DNA of 64,000 nucleotides from Notospermus geniculatus (taxonomy: Eukaryota; Nemertea; Pilidiophora; Heteronemertea; Lineidae), in NCBI GenBank assembly GCA_002633025.1, contig NMRB01000003.1, positions 547,055-611,054 on the forward strand. The letters run 5' to 3'. The notes under the pieces are model-generated. The model saw nothing but the letters and a program-made list of their open reading frames with translations. It did not search any database and had not been told where the DNA came from. This document shows positions 45,781-57,626 of the stretch, piece after piece (position 1 is the stretch's first letter; every line of letters starts with the position of its first letter). Made by a program: the position numbers and the translations under genes.

Positions 45781-47660
45781 GCTGTTTTGGACATTTTCTC
45801 CGTTTCTCTCTCTTTTTTAAGGGACAGTGTGTTACGTCGCCTCATCACCTTGTTGGAGTGTTTGGTGGTCATATTTTGTATATTTTTAGTCGCCTGCATG
45901 ACTATTGGCGGCAGTACTGATCAGTTATGCCCCCATCACACTGAGCTAGTTCTCAGTACGTTCTTGAAAATGTTGCCGAAAGGGCTCAAACTTTGTGCGA
46001 ACGGAGTGGATGTGGTGGCAACTTTTTAGTCTTTTTACGAACTTCATGGACGGGCTCGGATGGGAAGGATGCTCCAGCACTTCGAGACATTATTTGGCCA
46101 ACATACACGTTCTAGCCTGTTTTACGATTTTTTTAGGACGGGACAGAACGTTTTCAGAACTAGCTCAGTGTGACAGTACCTTTTAGGCTCGTTCGAACCC
46201 GTCGGTGTACGAATCACCACAGTGGAAAAAGAATCATCGCAGTGTCGATCACCCATACGAATCATGTGTAACTTTGCTTATCATTTAGTTGCTTTTGTGA
46301 TGAAAGCTTTTTAACTGCTCTTAAACAAGCTCATGCTTCTTGACGCCTCTTCCACTTCTATTGCTCCGACCTCAAATAATTTACTTGTTTTAAAAAAAAA
46401 ACTACAACGATCTACCTCATGCTTGATGCTAGGCAACGATACAGCTTGGCATGCATGCATGAATTTTTCACTCGGCTATTTTACCATGGTTTCAAACCTC
46501 CTGAAACAAAACACACTAAGACTGGCAATTTTCCAACCAGTATTGGCAACCCAGCTCATGGGACTAGACATTTCATTATTTATACATTATCATATTATAG
46601 CCTCGGTTTGGGTTTCGCGAGTTCCTTCTTGGATCGTCGTATTGGTTGGTTGGGCCTTTTACGCTACGGCTACATATCGTATTCAGACCTCTGTGTCTAT
46701 TACCCCTCTGGTTATAAATATGCATCTATTGTCGAAGGAAGAAGACGAAATGGACAAGAACGTACTGCTATCTATTTTTCCATCGGGAGGGGATTGTCTG
46801 TAGTTCTTTGATGTGGAAGATGTGTGGTTTCTCACTCCAGGTTTCCTTGTAATGAAGTTTCGTATGTCACGTTGCTGTGATGTTGGTGAGCGTACCGGGT
46901 GTCACGTAAAAGACATCGTGGGAAAGTATTCTAGTTGGGCTTCATCGATAGTGATTTAATTTTTGGACAAATAAAAACGTCCATGATCAGGCTCACATGA
47001 AATGACAGTTTAGTATCTCAGGAAAGAAAAACACTTTACCAAAAGATAGAAATAAAATCAAAAATTAATCAAAACTAAAATTAACACTCTAACACAGCAT
47101 TTAAAAGCCGGGAAATCACGGCCGAAAACTTAATGAATATTTCAGTAAGCTGATTGTGAGTGGCCACTTTGTACGAGTACATGAAGGTTCAAAATGACAT
47201 GGTGGAAATGATGGCACCGTGGCATTTCCCCCAAAATGTGCTTTTTAACTGTCACCCGCGTTCAGGTTTGGCGATGTTCTGAGTCTCAGATCGAAAATGC
47301 GACTTTACGAAAATTGGGCGTTTTTTCTCCCTCTTCTCCTTTGCTCTGAACTCCATGACTTTTTAATCCTCACATTTAATCGTAAATTAAATTCTCTCGA
47401 TCCATTCACGTTCCGTTTCCACATCTCTTTCTCTCCCAACCATGGACTAACCAGACCTGTTCATGCATGCAAAATGCGTCAAGCAGTGATGAACAATTTA
47501 ACAATAGCAGCCAGGCAATCCATCCACACTCCCTGAAATTAACTTGTGGCTCTGCTCCATCGCCGCGTTGCATTTACACGTTTCAGAATCGATTTGGAGC
47601 CTTTTTCGAATATACTGATAGCGTACGAACAAGCATCGCGAATTCTCCAAGCATGGCTGA
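45781..47660. other. Stretch without a supported gene
   Basis: Overlapping frames of 156 and 130 codons (46333-46803 and 46419-46811) compete in different phases and show no family signature. Left unannotated. Confidence 0.35.
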
Positions 47661-47794
47661 CTAATTATTGGCCAACAATGGCTGTTGTCTCAATGTCAAA
47701 ACACTTGTCACTTGTCATCGGCAAAGGACGATGATTCTGATAAGAACATATTCTGGCCAGACCCCATCCTGAGAATCTCAGCCCATTATTTTAG

Positions 47795-48282
47795 GGTCCG
47801 TACCGCTCCCTACAATGACAAGTGCGAGAGTTGGATGCATTTATACCTGATGATTCAGGATGGCCAGGGCAGGTCATTTGCTTTTCTGAAGTCTGTATCA
47901 CATACTGCTGATTGCAATCCATCACCCTATTGTGGCAACCATAGCAACTCGGGCACTGACTTGCATGTATATTTATGGACCTGTGGTTGCTACAGACATG
48001 ACAGGTCGTGTGAGTGTGAATGCACCAAAGTTGCTACTCATTGTCCAGTTCTAGTTTGCCATATTAATCCCAAATTCGTGTTCGTCCCGTCAGCTGCTTT
48101 TAGCGGTGAGAAAGGGCCATGCAATGACCGTTTTGTTGACAACCCATTTTCAGATTCTGTCGCTTTCTTACCTGTCCTTTATTATAAAAGAAAAGGCTTG
48201 TACTTTTTGTATCCAAAATTGGAACAAGTCTTCCCTTATAAAAACGTAGTAATGAAGAAGCCTCGGGCTGTTTTTCCTGCCA
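47795..48282 (+). CDS. Candidate internal exon of an unidentified gene (cysteine-rich)
   Basis: A frame open from 47661 to 48287 is the longest in the window. It contains a TTATTTTAG acceptor (exon start 47795) and ends at a consensus donor, CCA|GTAAGT (48283). The product would be cysteine-rich (for example WTCGCYRHDRSCECECTK), then SAAFSGEKGPCNDRF. No family recognised and no partner exons found, so chance remains possible. Confidence 0.35.
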
Positions 48283-48290
48283 GTAAGTAA

Positions 48291-49265
48291 GATTACCAAA
48301 GCAAAATGCTTCTTCTTCATCGCACAGATATAGATCGTCTGGCTTGTTTCTACTTCTTTGATTATATTATTCAATTTGAAGTGCGCGTATACGCTCGCTG
48401 TCTGAGTCACCATGGTGACCATGACAAAGATTTAGGTAGCTGTTTCCCCCGACTGATTCATCCACCCCGCTGGTACTGTAATGAATTAATGGCCAGCACT
48501 GGCTCAGAGTCCAATCATCAGATGTCATAACTACATCATGGGTTCAATTGCCGCGAAAGATCGTTCTGATGACGTTGATGGCAGTCCCGCATGATTTATC
48601 CTTCATCGCACTGTGCTGTGGCATCGGTACTAGATACATCAGCACTTCCCTCCTTGATAAATTAACCCTTAATGATGTTCTGTCGATGGGACATCGTCGG
48701 TAAAATAATCTATTGATTCTCCAAGGACCCCAGGCGCGGGATGAGCGTGATTTACCGTGTTGCTTTTGTACAGGAATTTCTCTGACAACCACATTTTCTT
48801 TTTTCCTGAAGATGTGTGGCCCACTCGTGGAATCGGAGAAGAAAATTAGATACTATAGGTGGTGGTGGTAATCATAACACGGCAATGATAATGCGACAAG
48901 ACCTGTCCGTCCGTTCAGGTGTTTCAGTCTTCTCCGCATCATTCATTCATTCAGGGTCATGTCTCCGAACGTCGAGGATATTCCCATGCTTTCTGACGTG
49001 TAACCACCGCCGCGACTGAACGACTCAAGTTTCTATGTAGCCTGATCCTCGTACAGTGACCCTCAACAAGACTTGTGGGCGTGCAGCTCAGCAAGGTAGA
49101 GAACCATCTCAATTCTCGTGTATATTTGTATATGGCTAGACCTAGTACAATCTTTTCATTCTTGAAAGTACACTAGAACCATTTGGTTAAGTCGAGGCAT
49201 GCTGTTCGCCAAACCAATGTATGACTTGATAAAGCCATCGTATATGTAGGCTATGTGCAAGTCTC
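48291..49265. other. Stretch without a supported gene
   Basis: Short frames only. No repeat or RNA gene recognised. Confidence 0.35.
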
Positions 49266-49268
49266 TTA

Positions 49269-49420
49269 AGCCAAACGCACATTTGCGACAAAACTCAATG
49301 CGTTAGGGGTGTTTTTAAAGTCGACTGACCAGACGCTGTCGACTCGTCATTCAGCCGGGTCAGTCGATTTTTAAAAACACCCCTAACTCATCGAGTTTTG
49401 TCGCAAATGTGCGCTTGGCT
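49269..49420. mobile_element. 152-bp foldback MITE with TTA target duplication (PIF/Harbinger-like)
   Basis: TTA is present at 49266-49268 and 49421-49423. Arms of about 63 bases start AGCCAAACGCACATTTGCGA and AGCCAAGCGCACATTTGCGA (read inward). TTA target duplication is a known mark of PIF/Harbinger transposition. No coding inside. Confidence 0.88.
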
Positions 49421-49423
49421 TTA

Positions 49424-51960
49424 CTTCGAGAGGTACATGCACATATTGTACTTCTTTGCCGAAAAAATATGTAAGTTGCCTAAGACTACAATGCATCTGT
49501 GTAGACACCGAGGCGTGTTGCTTTGATTGCCGTATACTACCTGGTGGAAACATCACCCCGGGGGTTGCATTGACATTTCTTAGCTTGACTCTACATTAAT
49601 GGGACACAATACAAAACGAATCACTTTCTAATGCAGTTTCCTCTTGCTTCCCGCATCATTACAATCCCTTAGATTCGGCTTTATGGGAGATAATTCCTCC
49701 CAGAATATGAACGAATCGAGGCGTACGGCACCAAAGCATATTATTGCCATCATTATTATTTAATTTCCGTCAACGAATTGACTATGTACAACTATTGCGC
49801 AGCATTAATCATTACACATAATCTGGTTTTCTCACGAAAGATGTCTGAAAAACGCAATTGCATGTACCTCTTGCTGAGAATGAAGGTAATTCTCATATGA
49901 CCATCTCATCCTTTCGCCTCGCGTGATCGTGCGACGGTCGTAATGGTCAGGATCATCATTATGGTGAGCAGTAGGCTATATGACATGAAAAAATTGTTAG
50001 GGGAATAAACTTCTCACGAACTTGAGAAGGAGATAGTTAGAAGACCATCAGCACATGGGTCTGCTGTTTGCTGCTGTGAATGGTCCCGATTTCAGCAAGG
50101 TTGGTTCTCAATTCCTAGCTATCTACCTATTTGCGTTTCGTGAAATGTTAAGTCTTAAAAATTTGACTGAAGCGCTAACGCAGGTACAATGTAGCACATT
50201 TGACAGGTTCGCAGTTTTTTATAAACGATACAGAAAACTGTTCCTGATGAATTCTTCTCTTAAGTGTCTCCGATACAAACGTTTCTGCTCAGTGTATTTC
50301 CATTTGAACTGCCTTTGTTTTGTACATGTAGACATGTAGCCTCTTTAACGATGATATTCTGATGGTACCATTTCAAACAGAACCTTGCAGTTTCCTCTGA
50401 GACGGGCGACTGCAATCTGCAACCTGGTCCAATCGAGGCATTTTGGTGTTCAGTGGTAAATCGCCTCTCTCTGAACGACCTTGATAGTAGAGGTCCAGCC
50501 AACCGTCTTTGACAAAGGCTTCAGTGCAGCTAGAGCATCACCATCATGAGGGAAGTCACCGGAGCCTTCTAACTTGTTCACATAATACCATTACCGTAAA
50601 CGTCCCAACGTTGTTTAATTACAACCTAGAACTCGCTAATGGACGAAATTGAAACAAATGTTGGAGGCAATATTGTATGTCCCTAGATTAGGTGACTGTA
50701 ATTCAATCTCCCCATATTACTGTGTATGTTTTCCCACTGTATATTTGTATGGTAATGTTCGCTGTTGACATACAGATAGGGAGGTTGCTATCAAGCAAAT
50801 GGCGTATACTATTGATACAAATAATATGCATATACCATAAATTGTCGATAAAGCTTCCTTCGTTATGTCCATTATGTCAACATTCCTGGGTAACTACAGG
50901 CGATTGTTCATGGGATCACACTTGTTCCAACTCCGACAAGTCGTTCATCCATCTTTTGAGATATCAGTTCTTAGATATGCCACGATGTCGACCAAATCTG
51001 CTGTACACTTTCCTTTAACGATGCGTATGGTGTTTTTTTTTTAGATAGAGAATAGATTTAGCCGTTGCCAAACATGCACCATATCTAGTAATGGCAAGGT
51101 GCAAGACTTCAGCTCCTACGCCTTTTCCAGGAGTGATGGACAGCACTTTCTACTGACCTTCGAGAAACACACGCCAAGTTTCCTTTCACCAGAAACCTCG
51201 CACGTTCTCGCCGTTATGAGAAGGGTCTTCAATATTTTCACATCCTGTTGGTTGTCTGATGAAGGCTTTAACGTTGTCACAGCTACGGAAATGGGACTTT
51301 AAATGTACGGAGCATACATGCCGCCCTTTTGAGGGCTGAGAAGAAATCGTGGAATGTTCAGGTTTTTCGTGGTAGTTTGTCAAGTGCTGAATGGGAAGAA
51401 ATGTGCCTAAATAACCACCTGTTGTTATCAATTTCGAATTATTGATTGAGCGCATTATGCTTCTGTATTGAAAGCTACTGAAATCGGCATTATCATAAAC
51501 ATGATTTGAAACACGGATGATGCTGATCGTACAGCCGTACACCAACACCTCTATGTCCTGCGCCGCTCCCAACGCAGACATAAATCGAATGAATATGCAC
51601 GAAGCATGGCGAATGAAACACACTTTGCCCAGTTTAATGGCGGTAGTAAAATATACTTGGGGATTAACTCGGCTCTCTCGCTCCATTAGTATTCATGGAC
51701 ATTCGTAATTTTCACGGGAGGCAGCGCGTTTTGTCATGGTGTAAATCATCTCGTTAGGTTACAGTGGTCTGGGTGTGAGGAATGTTAAGGGATCTATGTG
51801 TTAATAAAGCTATCTCATTGTCAAACTGAATAGCATGGAGGAGCACTGCGGTTTCCTGGCAAAAACAGTGGGATGGACGAGAGATGGGCCAGTGAAAAGC
51901 AGTTGTTCGGGTGGTATTGTGGAGAAATTTGTATTTTTTTTCGTCAGGGCCGAAGCCAAG
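49424..51960. other. Stretch without a supported gene
   Basis: A 166-codon - strand frame (51186-51686) has an ATG but no recognisable domain, and its length is within chance for a window this size. Nothing else seen. Confidence 0.35.
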
Positions 51961-51966
51961 GCATTA

Positions 51967-52166
51967 TTGGCCCTGGTAAGTACGGCAGAGGCCGTCTCAA
52001 GCTACTCCTGTTCCTCACTTGGGTGGGGTCTGCTTGTCCTTGTAAATCGCGGTTTACTGCCCCACGCGACGGTCTGAAGAACCAGGGATAATTAGTCCCA
52101 TATGGCCCGGGATTCAAACCCGGGACCTGCCGCCTGGTAAGCGGACGTAATAACCACTAGGCTATC
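51967..52166 (-). mobile_element. tRNA-derived SINE, copy 1
   Basis: On the - strand the 5' head reads TAGCCTAGTGG (A box), then GGTCCCGGGTTTGAATCCCG (B box), followed by a non-tRNA body (GGGACTAATTATCCCTGG, CCGTCGCG) ending near CCGTACTTACCAGGGCCAA. A second copy at 57408-57626 shares head, body and tail, which shows a dispersed family and not a lone tRNA pseudogene. Confidence 0.82.
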
Positions 52167-52172
52167 AAGATT

Positions 52173-55100
52173 CTTCCTTTTGGAGAAGTCAGTACCATTT
52201 CGGGGACAAACTGCTCCTCACCCTCATCTACATACAGGGCGATTAAAGTGTCCGAAATTAAAGGTCAATGAAGAAGGAGAAATGACCATTGATAGAGCAA
52301 ACGCAGAGGTCCTGTCAAACCATGGCTGTTTGCGCTCATTAGATCTGATTTAAGCGTGATCAAGATAGTACCACATGTACGTCCAGACGGCTTATAGATC
52401 TATACGCCCCCACAATAAGAAATTCGAAGATTCCCCTGCCTAAGTTCTCGCATAATGTCATAATCTATTCCTGGCCATGTCTACCAGGGAATCCGAGAGC
52501 AATGTTATTCTTGTACCTCCTCCCGATCTTGGGACTCTTGGGGCTCTGCTGATGTATACGCTCTCCGTTGCCAAGGCGACGCCATTTGACGTCATTAAAT
52601 GCCCCATTATCTCCAGCGCTTTTTTCCAGCGAACAAGACCGAAATACTAAAACGGGAGGTCCGAGACTCTCCGATCGTCTCGTGATGTGAAGGTATTTAA
52701 CGACCAGGAAGACCTTATTCTTCGGGTTAGGAAGTGAAGTGGTGTATCAAACCAGGCAAGGCTGATCCGTGTTATGCTATCAATCTGTCCTGTTGGTCCC
52801 GGCAGCTGAACTCGGCGATGTTGAATATAATGCGGTATACATTGCTGTCAGTGAGTTGACCACCTCCTCTTGCCAAGTGGCTAATGGCGTAATGGTTATC
52901 CGGTAGCCGTTCATAATTTTTTTCAGCGAGCTTCAGGATACAACATCCAAGCGAGACCAAATGTTTGAAATGCACTTTGCATTTTTGCACCATTACGGTG
53001 TCGCCTTTACTTCCCTGTTGATGCCTAGCCTACCATCGACGTACGAAAGTCACATTTTTCAGCTTCGTGAAAAATCAACTATTGTTCTTTGAGAAAAACG
53101 CTATCACTTGACCAATCGTGAGGTTGTCTGACGTGATGTATGCTCTTCTTTCGTGTGATAAAAGATACTTTCTCTGTTTTAATGCCGCCCGGGGCAACAT
53201 TTATTCTAACATCACCACATTGCACGTTGTTCAATATTAGAGACAGTGTGCAGCAGCACTAGCATCAACTGTTCCAATCGATGTCACCAACACAATACAC
53301 TGTCGATAGCTTTTTCTATGGTAAAGATAATTGATTACTATGTAAATATAGAACAAAGTTCGGTATCCAATGTCATCGAAAGTCATGAAACTCCCAATCG
53401 ACGCCTCCCCATCTAGTGCTTGTCCAATGTAATTACGATTTATTGTCGGATAATTCTCATTCCATTTAAGGCTATATAGTGAATGAGCGAAACAGGCGCC
53501 GGCCTTTTATTTCATTTGCAAAATCCAATAAAATGTTGAAATGTCTTGCCTCTTTAGGTACAAACCGCTCCTAAGTATTACGTTACAAAATACATTATAT
53601 TGATATCAGTTGAAACTATGAGACCTGAACTGACATTCAACGAACGAATGATTGAAAAGGTGTTATTTCCTGGATGAGCCATTTTCGTCTCAGAGGGCGT
53701 GCCGGGGAGTTCTCTTAGCCTTTTTTCTAAAACAGAGAGCTAGTATCAAGTCGAAGTACATTCCATTCAAGCTCGGAACAAAGCTTCGGCTGGCTGGTCA
53801 ACAGTCGCAGTGTAGGCTAATGCATTGTGCAGTGCATTCGTGTGTACTTTACAAGATACAGAATAGCACAAAATTGACACACAAAATGATAATAAGCAAG
53901 AAGTCAAACTCCAGAATTTACGAATTTTCGACCCCAACCGGGGTCTTTTTCAAGTGGAACTTTACAATCTGAAACTTTACAGTTCTTCGTCGATTGTTCT
54001 TGTTCTTGTTCCCTGCATCTGATGGAGCTGGTCACCATCGACACCAGCGTACAATCTTACCGTAAAATCTCGTATTCCCGGACACTTACACCCAAGTTTG
54101 TGACTACAGTTTACTCGTGTTATGGGTCTGAGCAGGTGATCTAACCGATTCTACGTTCATTTCCTCCGACGCGCTTTGCTGGTGTTTGATCAGCAATCTC
54201 TTTCCTCCTTATTTCTCTGAGTGCTGATAAAGATTGCTGCATGCACTCGTCCAGAATCCAGTTGACAGTGTCAAGTGACCATACATGGAGAAGATGAAAA
54301 GCACCTGACCCACAATGCTTTCACCGTTACGCCCCATCAAGAAATGGTCCATCAAGTGGTTTTGGTACCTTGCATGGCTCTGATGAGGAACGGAACGCGC
54401 GTTGAGCCGTGCAGTTTCGATGGCATTGCCATTACGTAGGCTACCCCCGGGTTGAGAAAAATACCATATTGGCAGCTGCTTCTTCGTCGATCGTATTATA
54501 TCGTTTGCACCGGTCTTTTACGACTATCACATGGTCTGAAAATACTCTCAAGTCAATATAAAAAAATTATGGCGGACACTTCAATGGGTTTAGGTCATGA
54601 CATTGTCGGAACAGGCCCAGCTGCTTTTAGAGTATCCACCTGCTAAACAGAATTATCTAGGAAACAGCCGAAAACATGTTGCCTACCATAGTAATCAGAT
54701 TACCAGCTAACGTGAGAATTGACTGACTATGAGGAGCATATTCACATTAGGCGGCTGGCTTTACCGCGTTATGAGCCCATGGTTTTAATTTTGTTTGTCT
54801 CACTTACTTATACGGCCAGCGATCCACACGGAACATTCCAGTCTACAGTTTGGCACCATACCAAAGCAGTAATACTAATTCAGTAGAGCCAACTAGACCA
54901 AGTAATGGTTGAAATTCTAGAGACATAGCTTGCGCGAATATGATCCTTTAATGTCATATATTACCGAACAGCATGCATTATTGATTGAGGCATCCTCGTG
55001 TGGTCCCCATCATCCACTGCTAGCGGATATTACTGCTATTACTGGTAACTTGCAGGGGTGGCGCGCTACAGAGGCGCTAGAACATCATCCGAACATTCTC

Positions 55101-57400
55101 AGTGGATGGTTGAAGCGTTATCAAGGGCGCTGGAGCTGACGATTCCACATCCAGTTTGAACGGGTATGTCGGGGAATCATCAGCGCACTTGTGTCTCTAA
55201 CACCAGATAAGAATGAACGTCTCCAGAAAGTCACTCCTATTTATATCATTTCTCATCGGCGAAACCTTAACAAGAGGCCCTAATGACTTGAAGTAACAGT
55301 CAGTAACCTTACTTAACCATCGATGATAGCTCTAAACTGACCTAGCCAGTTCTTAGATCTTCACGACAGTACAAGTACAATATCAGCCCTCCGATCATTT
55401 CGTTTTCCTTCAGGCAGAAATACCCATGGATGACTCATTTCAACAGATCGATATGTTATAGAAGGTTCCCGTCTTCTGTATAGCAGCTTTCCCATTCAAT
55501 TAGCGTTATCGTCAAGGGAAAAATAACCCGTGTGCTGACTTCGGCTTGAACGAAGAGGTGACGTTACTTGGAGGGTGGGGTGGCGACGGTAAAATGACAT
55601 TAGACTGGGGAAGGTGAAAAACAATGCCAGCTTATTTTCCGATGGATCGCTACTGATTAAATAAGAATGGCAAGTAGCGCGCATCTATGACTGTGTCCTT
55701 CCATTTCTCTGTAAATGGTCGCACGGCATTCTTATACTTCCTCGCCTCCAAAGCTTTGCGTCCCTTGCTTTTTTCGTCATCATTAGCAAAAACTTACACG
55801 CTGGCGACCGGTTTACAGTAAACAACATGGTATATTTACAACTCTCATTGTCTTGAGCTTACCGTCATGTAAGGTAAAAAAATCATTCTAAATGACAGAA
55901 GGCAAGCAAATAAAGAATAAGAAGTTACCCTAATGCGTAACCATACCAGACGTTTCCCCTCTCCCATCGAAACGAATACGAATTCAATAAATTCATTGCA
56001 TTAAGTGCATTACGTTCTATTGATTTCGAGTCGTTTGAACCCTGCGGCGAGATGGATTCCCATCTATCTATGTCCAGTCATGCGATACCAATGTCGTATA
56101 TTATTCATCAGCCAGTCTCTAATGAGTTCTCTCAATGTACACAACTGGAATCAACCGCGACATCACATGCCTTTTTCGAATCGTCTTGAAATACCATTCA
56201 ACAGTGGTGTTTGATTTGTATTTTTCTGTGTTAATGAATTCTCGGAATGAAAGAAAGTCGGCTTCTCGTTTATAATCCATGGTGGGGGCTGCTGCATGCT
56301 GTTTTAGTTTTCAAAAGCAACGATGTATACGTTTACCACAGTTGAACATAAACCTGCCTTGTTGCAATTCGGATCTCGTGACGGGCTGATTGTTGCTTGC
56401 TTTGGTCCCATCTGGAACATCAGCGAGAGAACGAAAGACGATACGCCTACGTTCATTCCCTATCCGAATCATTGTATCTTGGAATCGTTCCCAAGGCGTG
56501 GGCCGATTTGCTTCGGCCGGGATAGAGCTTAAGAATACGTTTGCTTGTGTTTGCTTGGCAAGCGGATGACAAATGTCCCAGACAATCCTTGCAATTGGCA
56601 GCGTCAACCTACTCTCGTATCGAATGCATGGGAAGGAATAGATCGAACTTGGGGCAACTCTGGCTCCAAAATTATGTACATTTATTTATACCAAAGAACT
56701 GACTTTATAAGAGAGTATATAATGTCTTCTCTTTATGTGTTTTGCGAGAGACGCACAGCACCAAACAACCTTTAACGAAAACGCCCTGGCATGCCTGAGC
56801 TTATTCACAGAGCCTTCTGAGGAATTGCGGATCCGTTAAATGCCTGGTCCTCTATCCTTTCACTGAACTTTTATGTACGATTGGAAGACGACACCAGTCA
56901 GGTCCTACATTACGGATGCTCTGTCAGAGGTAAATATGGTCCCCGAATACTTGGTATACGTCTGGCCCACACCAGATCCAGACTAGTTGGTTCCTTTTTT
57001 ATCTCCATGACGCTGTCTAGAACATATACAACAAAATGATATTCAAAGGTAATCAATACTTGGATAGCCACTCTCGTGTGCCACGGCAATGGAGCATTGT
57101 GTCTCGATTCGACCGACGGCTGGGATGCTTGCCGAATTCAGCACGGTTGAAGCACTGAGGTTCGTTTGGGGCCATTTGACATCCTTAGTTCGTTATAAAT
57201 GTATTCCCGGTCGTCTCAGGGAACTATGAAGATATTTGAAGAGAATTTTCTGATTGGCCCAACCTGATTTTCCCTGAAGCTGATTGGCTTCTGATACCGT
57301 GGGTCAGTGGTGGAGACGTCAGAATTATGAGCGATAGTTTCCAAATAAAGATAGTATTTGTTTTGTATTAGATTTTTCCGTCATAGCATTCATGGTCCAT
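52173..57400. other. Long stretch without a supported gene
   Basis: Only short, unconvincing frames on either strand. I found no RNA gene, clear foldback or tandem repeat of note here. Confidence 0.35.
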
Positions 57401-57407
57401 AGCACTT

Positions 57408-57626
57408 TTGGCCCTGGTAAGTACGGAAGAGGCCATCTCAAGTTACTCGCACGTGTTCCTCACTTGGATGGGGTCTTTCACTTGCCCTTGCAAAGGTACA
57501 AGGTATACGGTGGCTTGTTATGTCAAGGTACAAGGTGGCTTGGCTTGTCCGATGTGACGGACTGAAGAGCCCGGGATTCGAACCCGGGGCCTGGCGCTTG
57601 CTAAGCGGACGTGATAACCGCTAGGT
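57408..57626 (-). mobile_element. tRNA-derived SINE, copy 2
   Basis: Same family and orientation as 51967-52166: B box GGTTCGAATCC is intact, and the tail matches TACTTACCAGGGCCAA. It carries an internal duplication of about 30 bases (AAGGTACAAGGT, twice) absent from copy 1. Confidence 0.82.

Noticed and set aside
46333-46811. Two overlapping + strand frames of 130 and 156 codons
   Set aside because: They overlap in different phases and neither shows family features or splice-site support.
51186-51686. 166-codon - strand frame with ATG
   Set aside because: No domain, signal peptide or splice context; one such frame is not surprising in 64 kb read on both strands.
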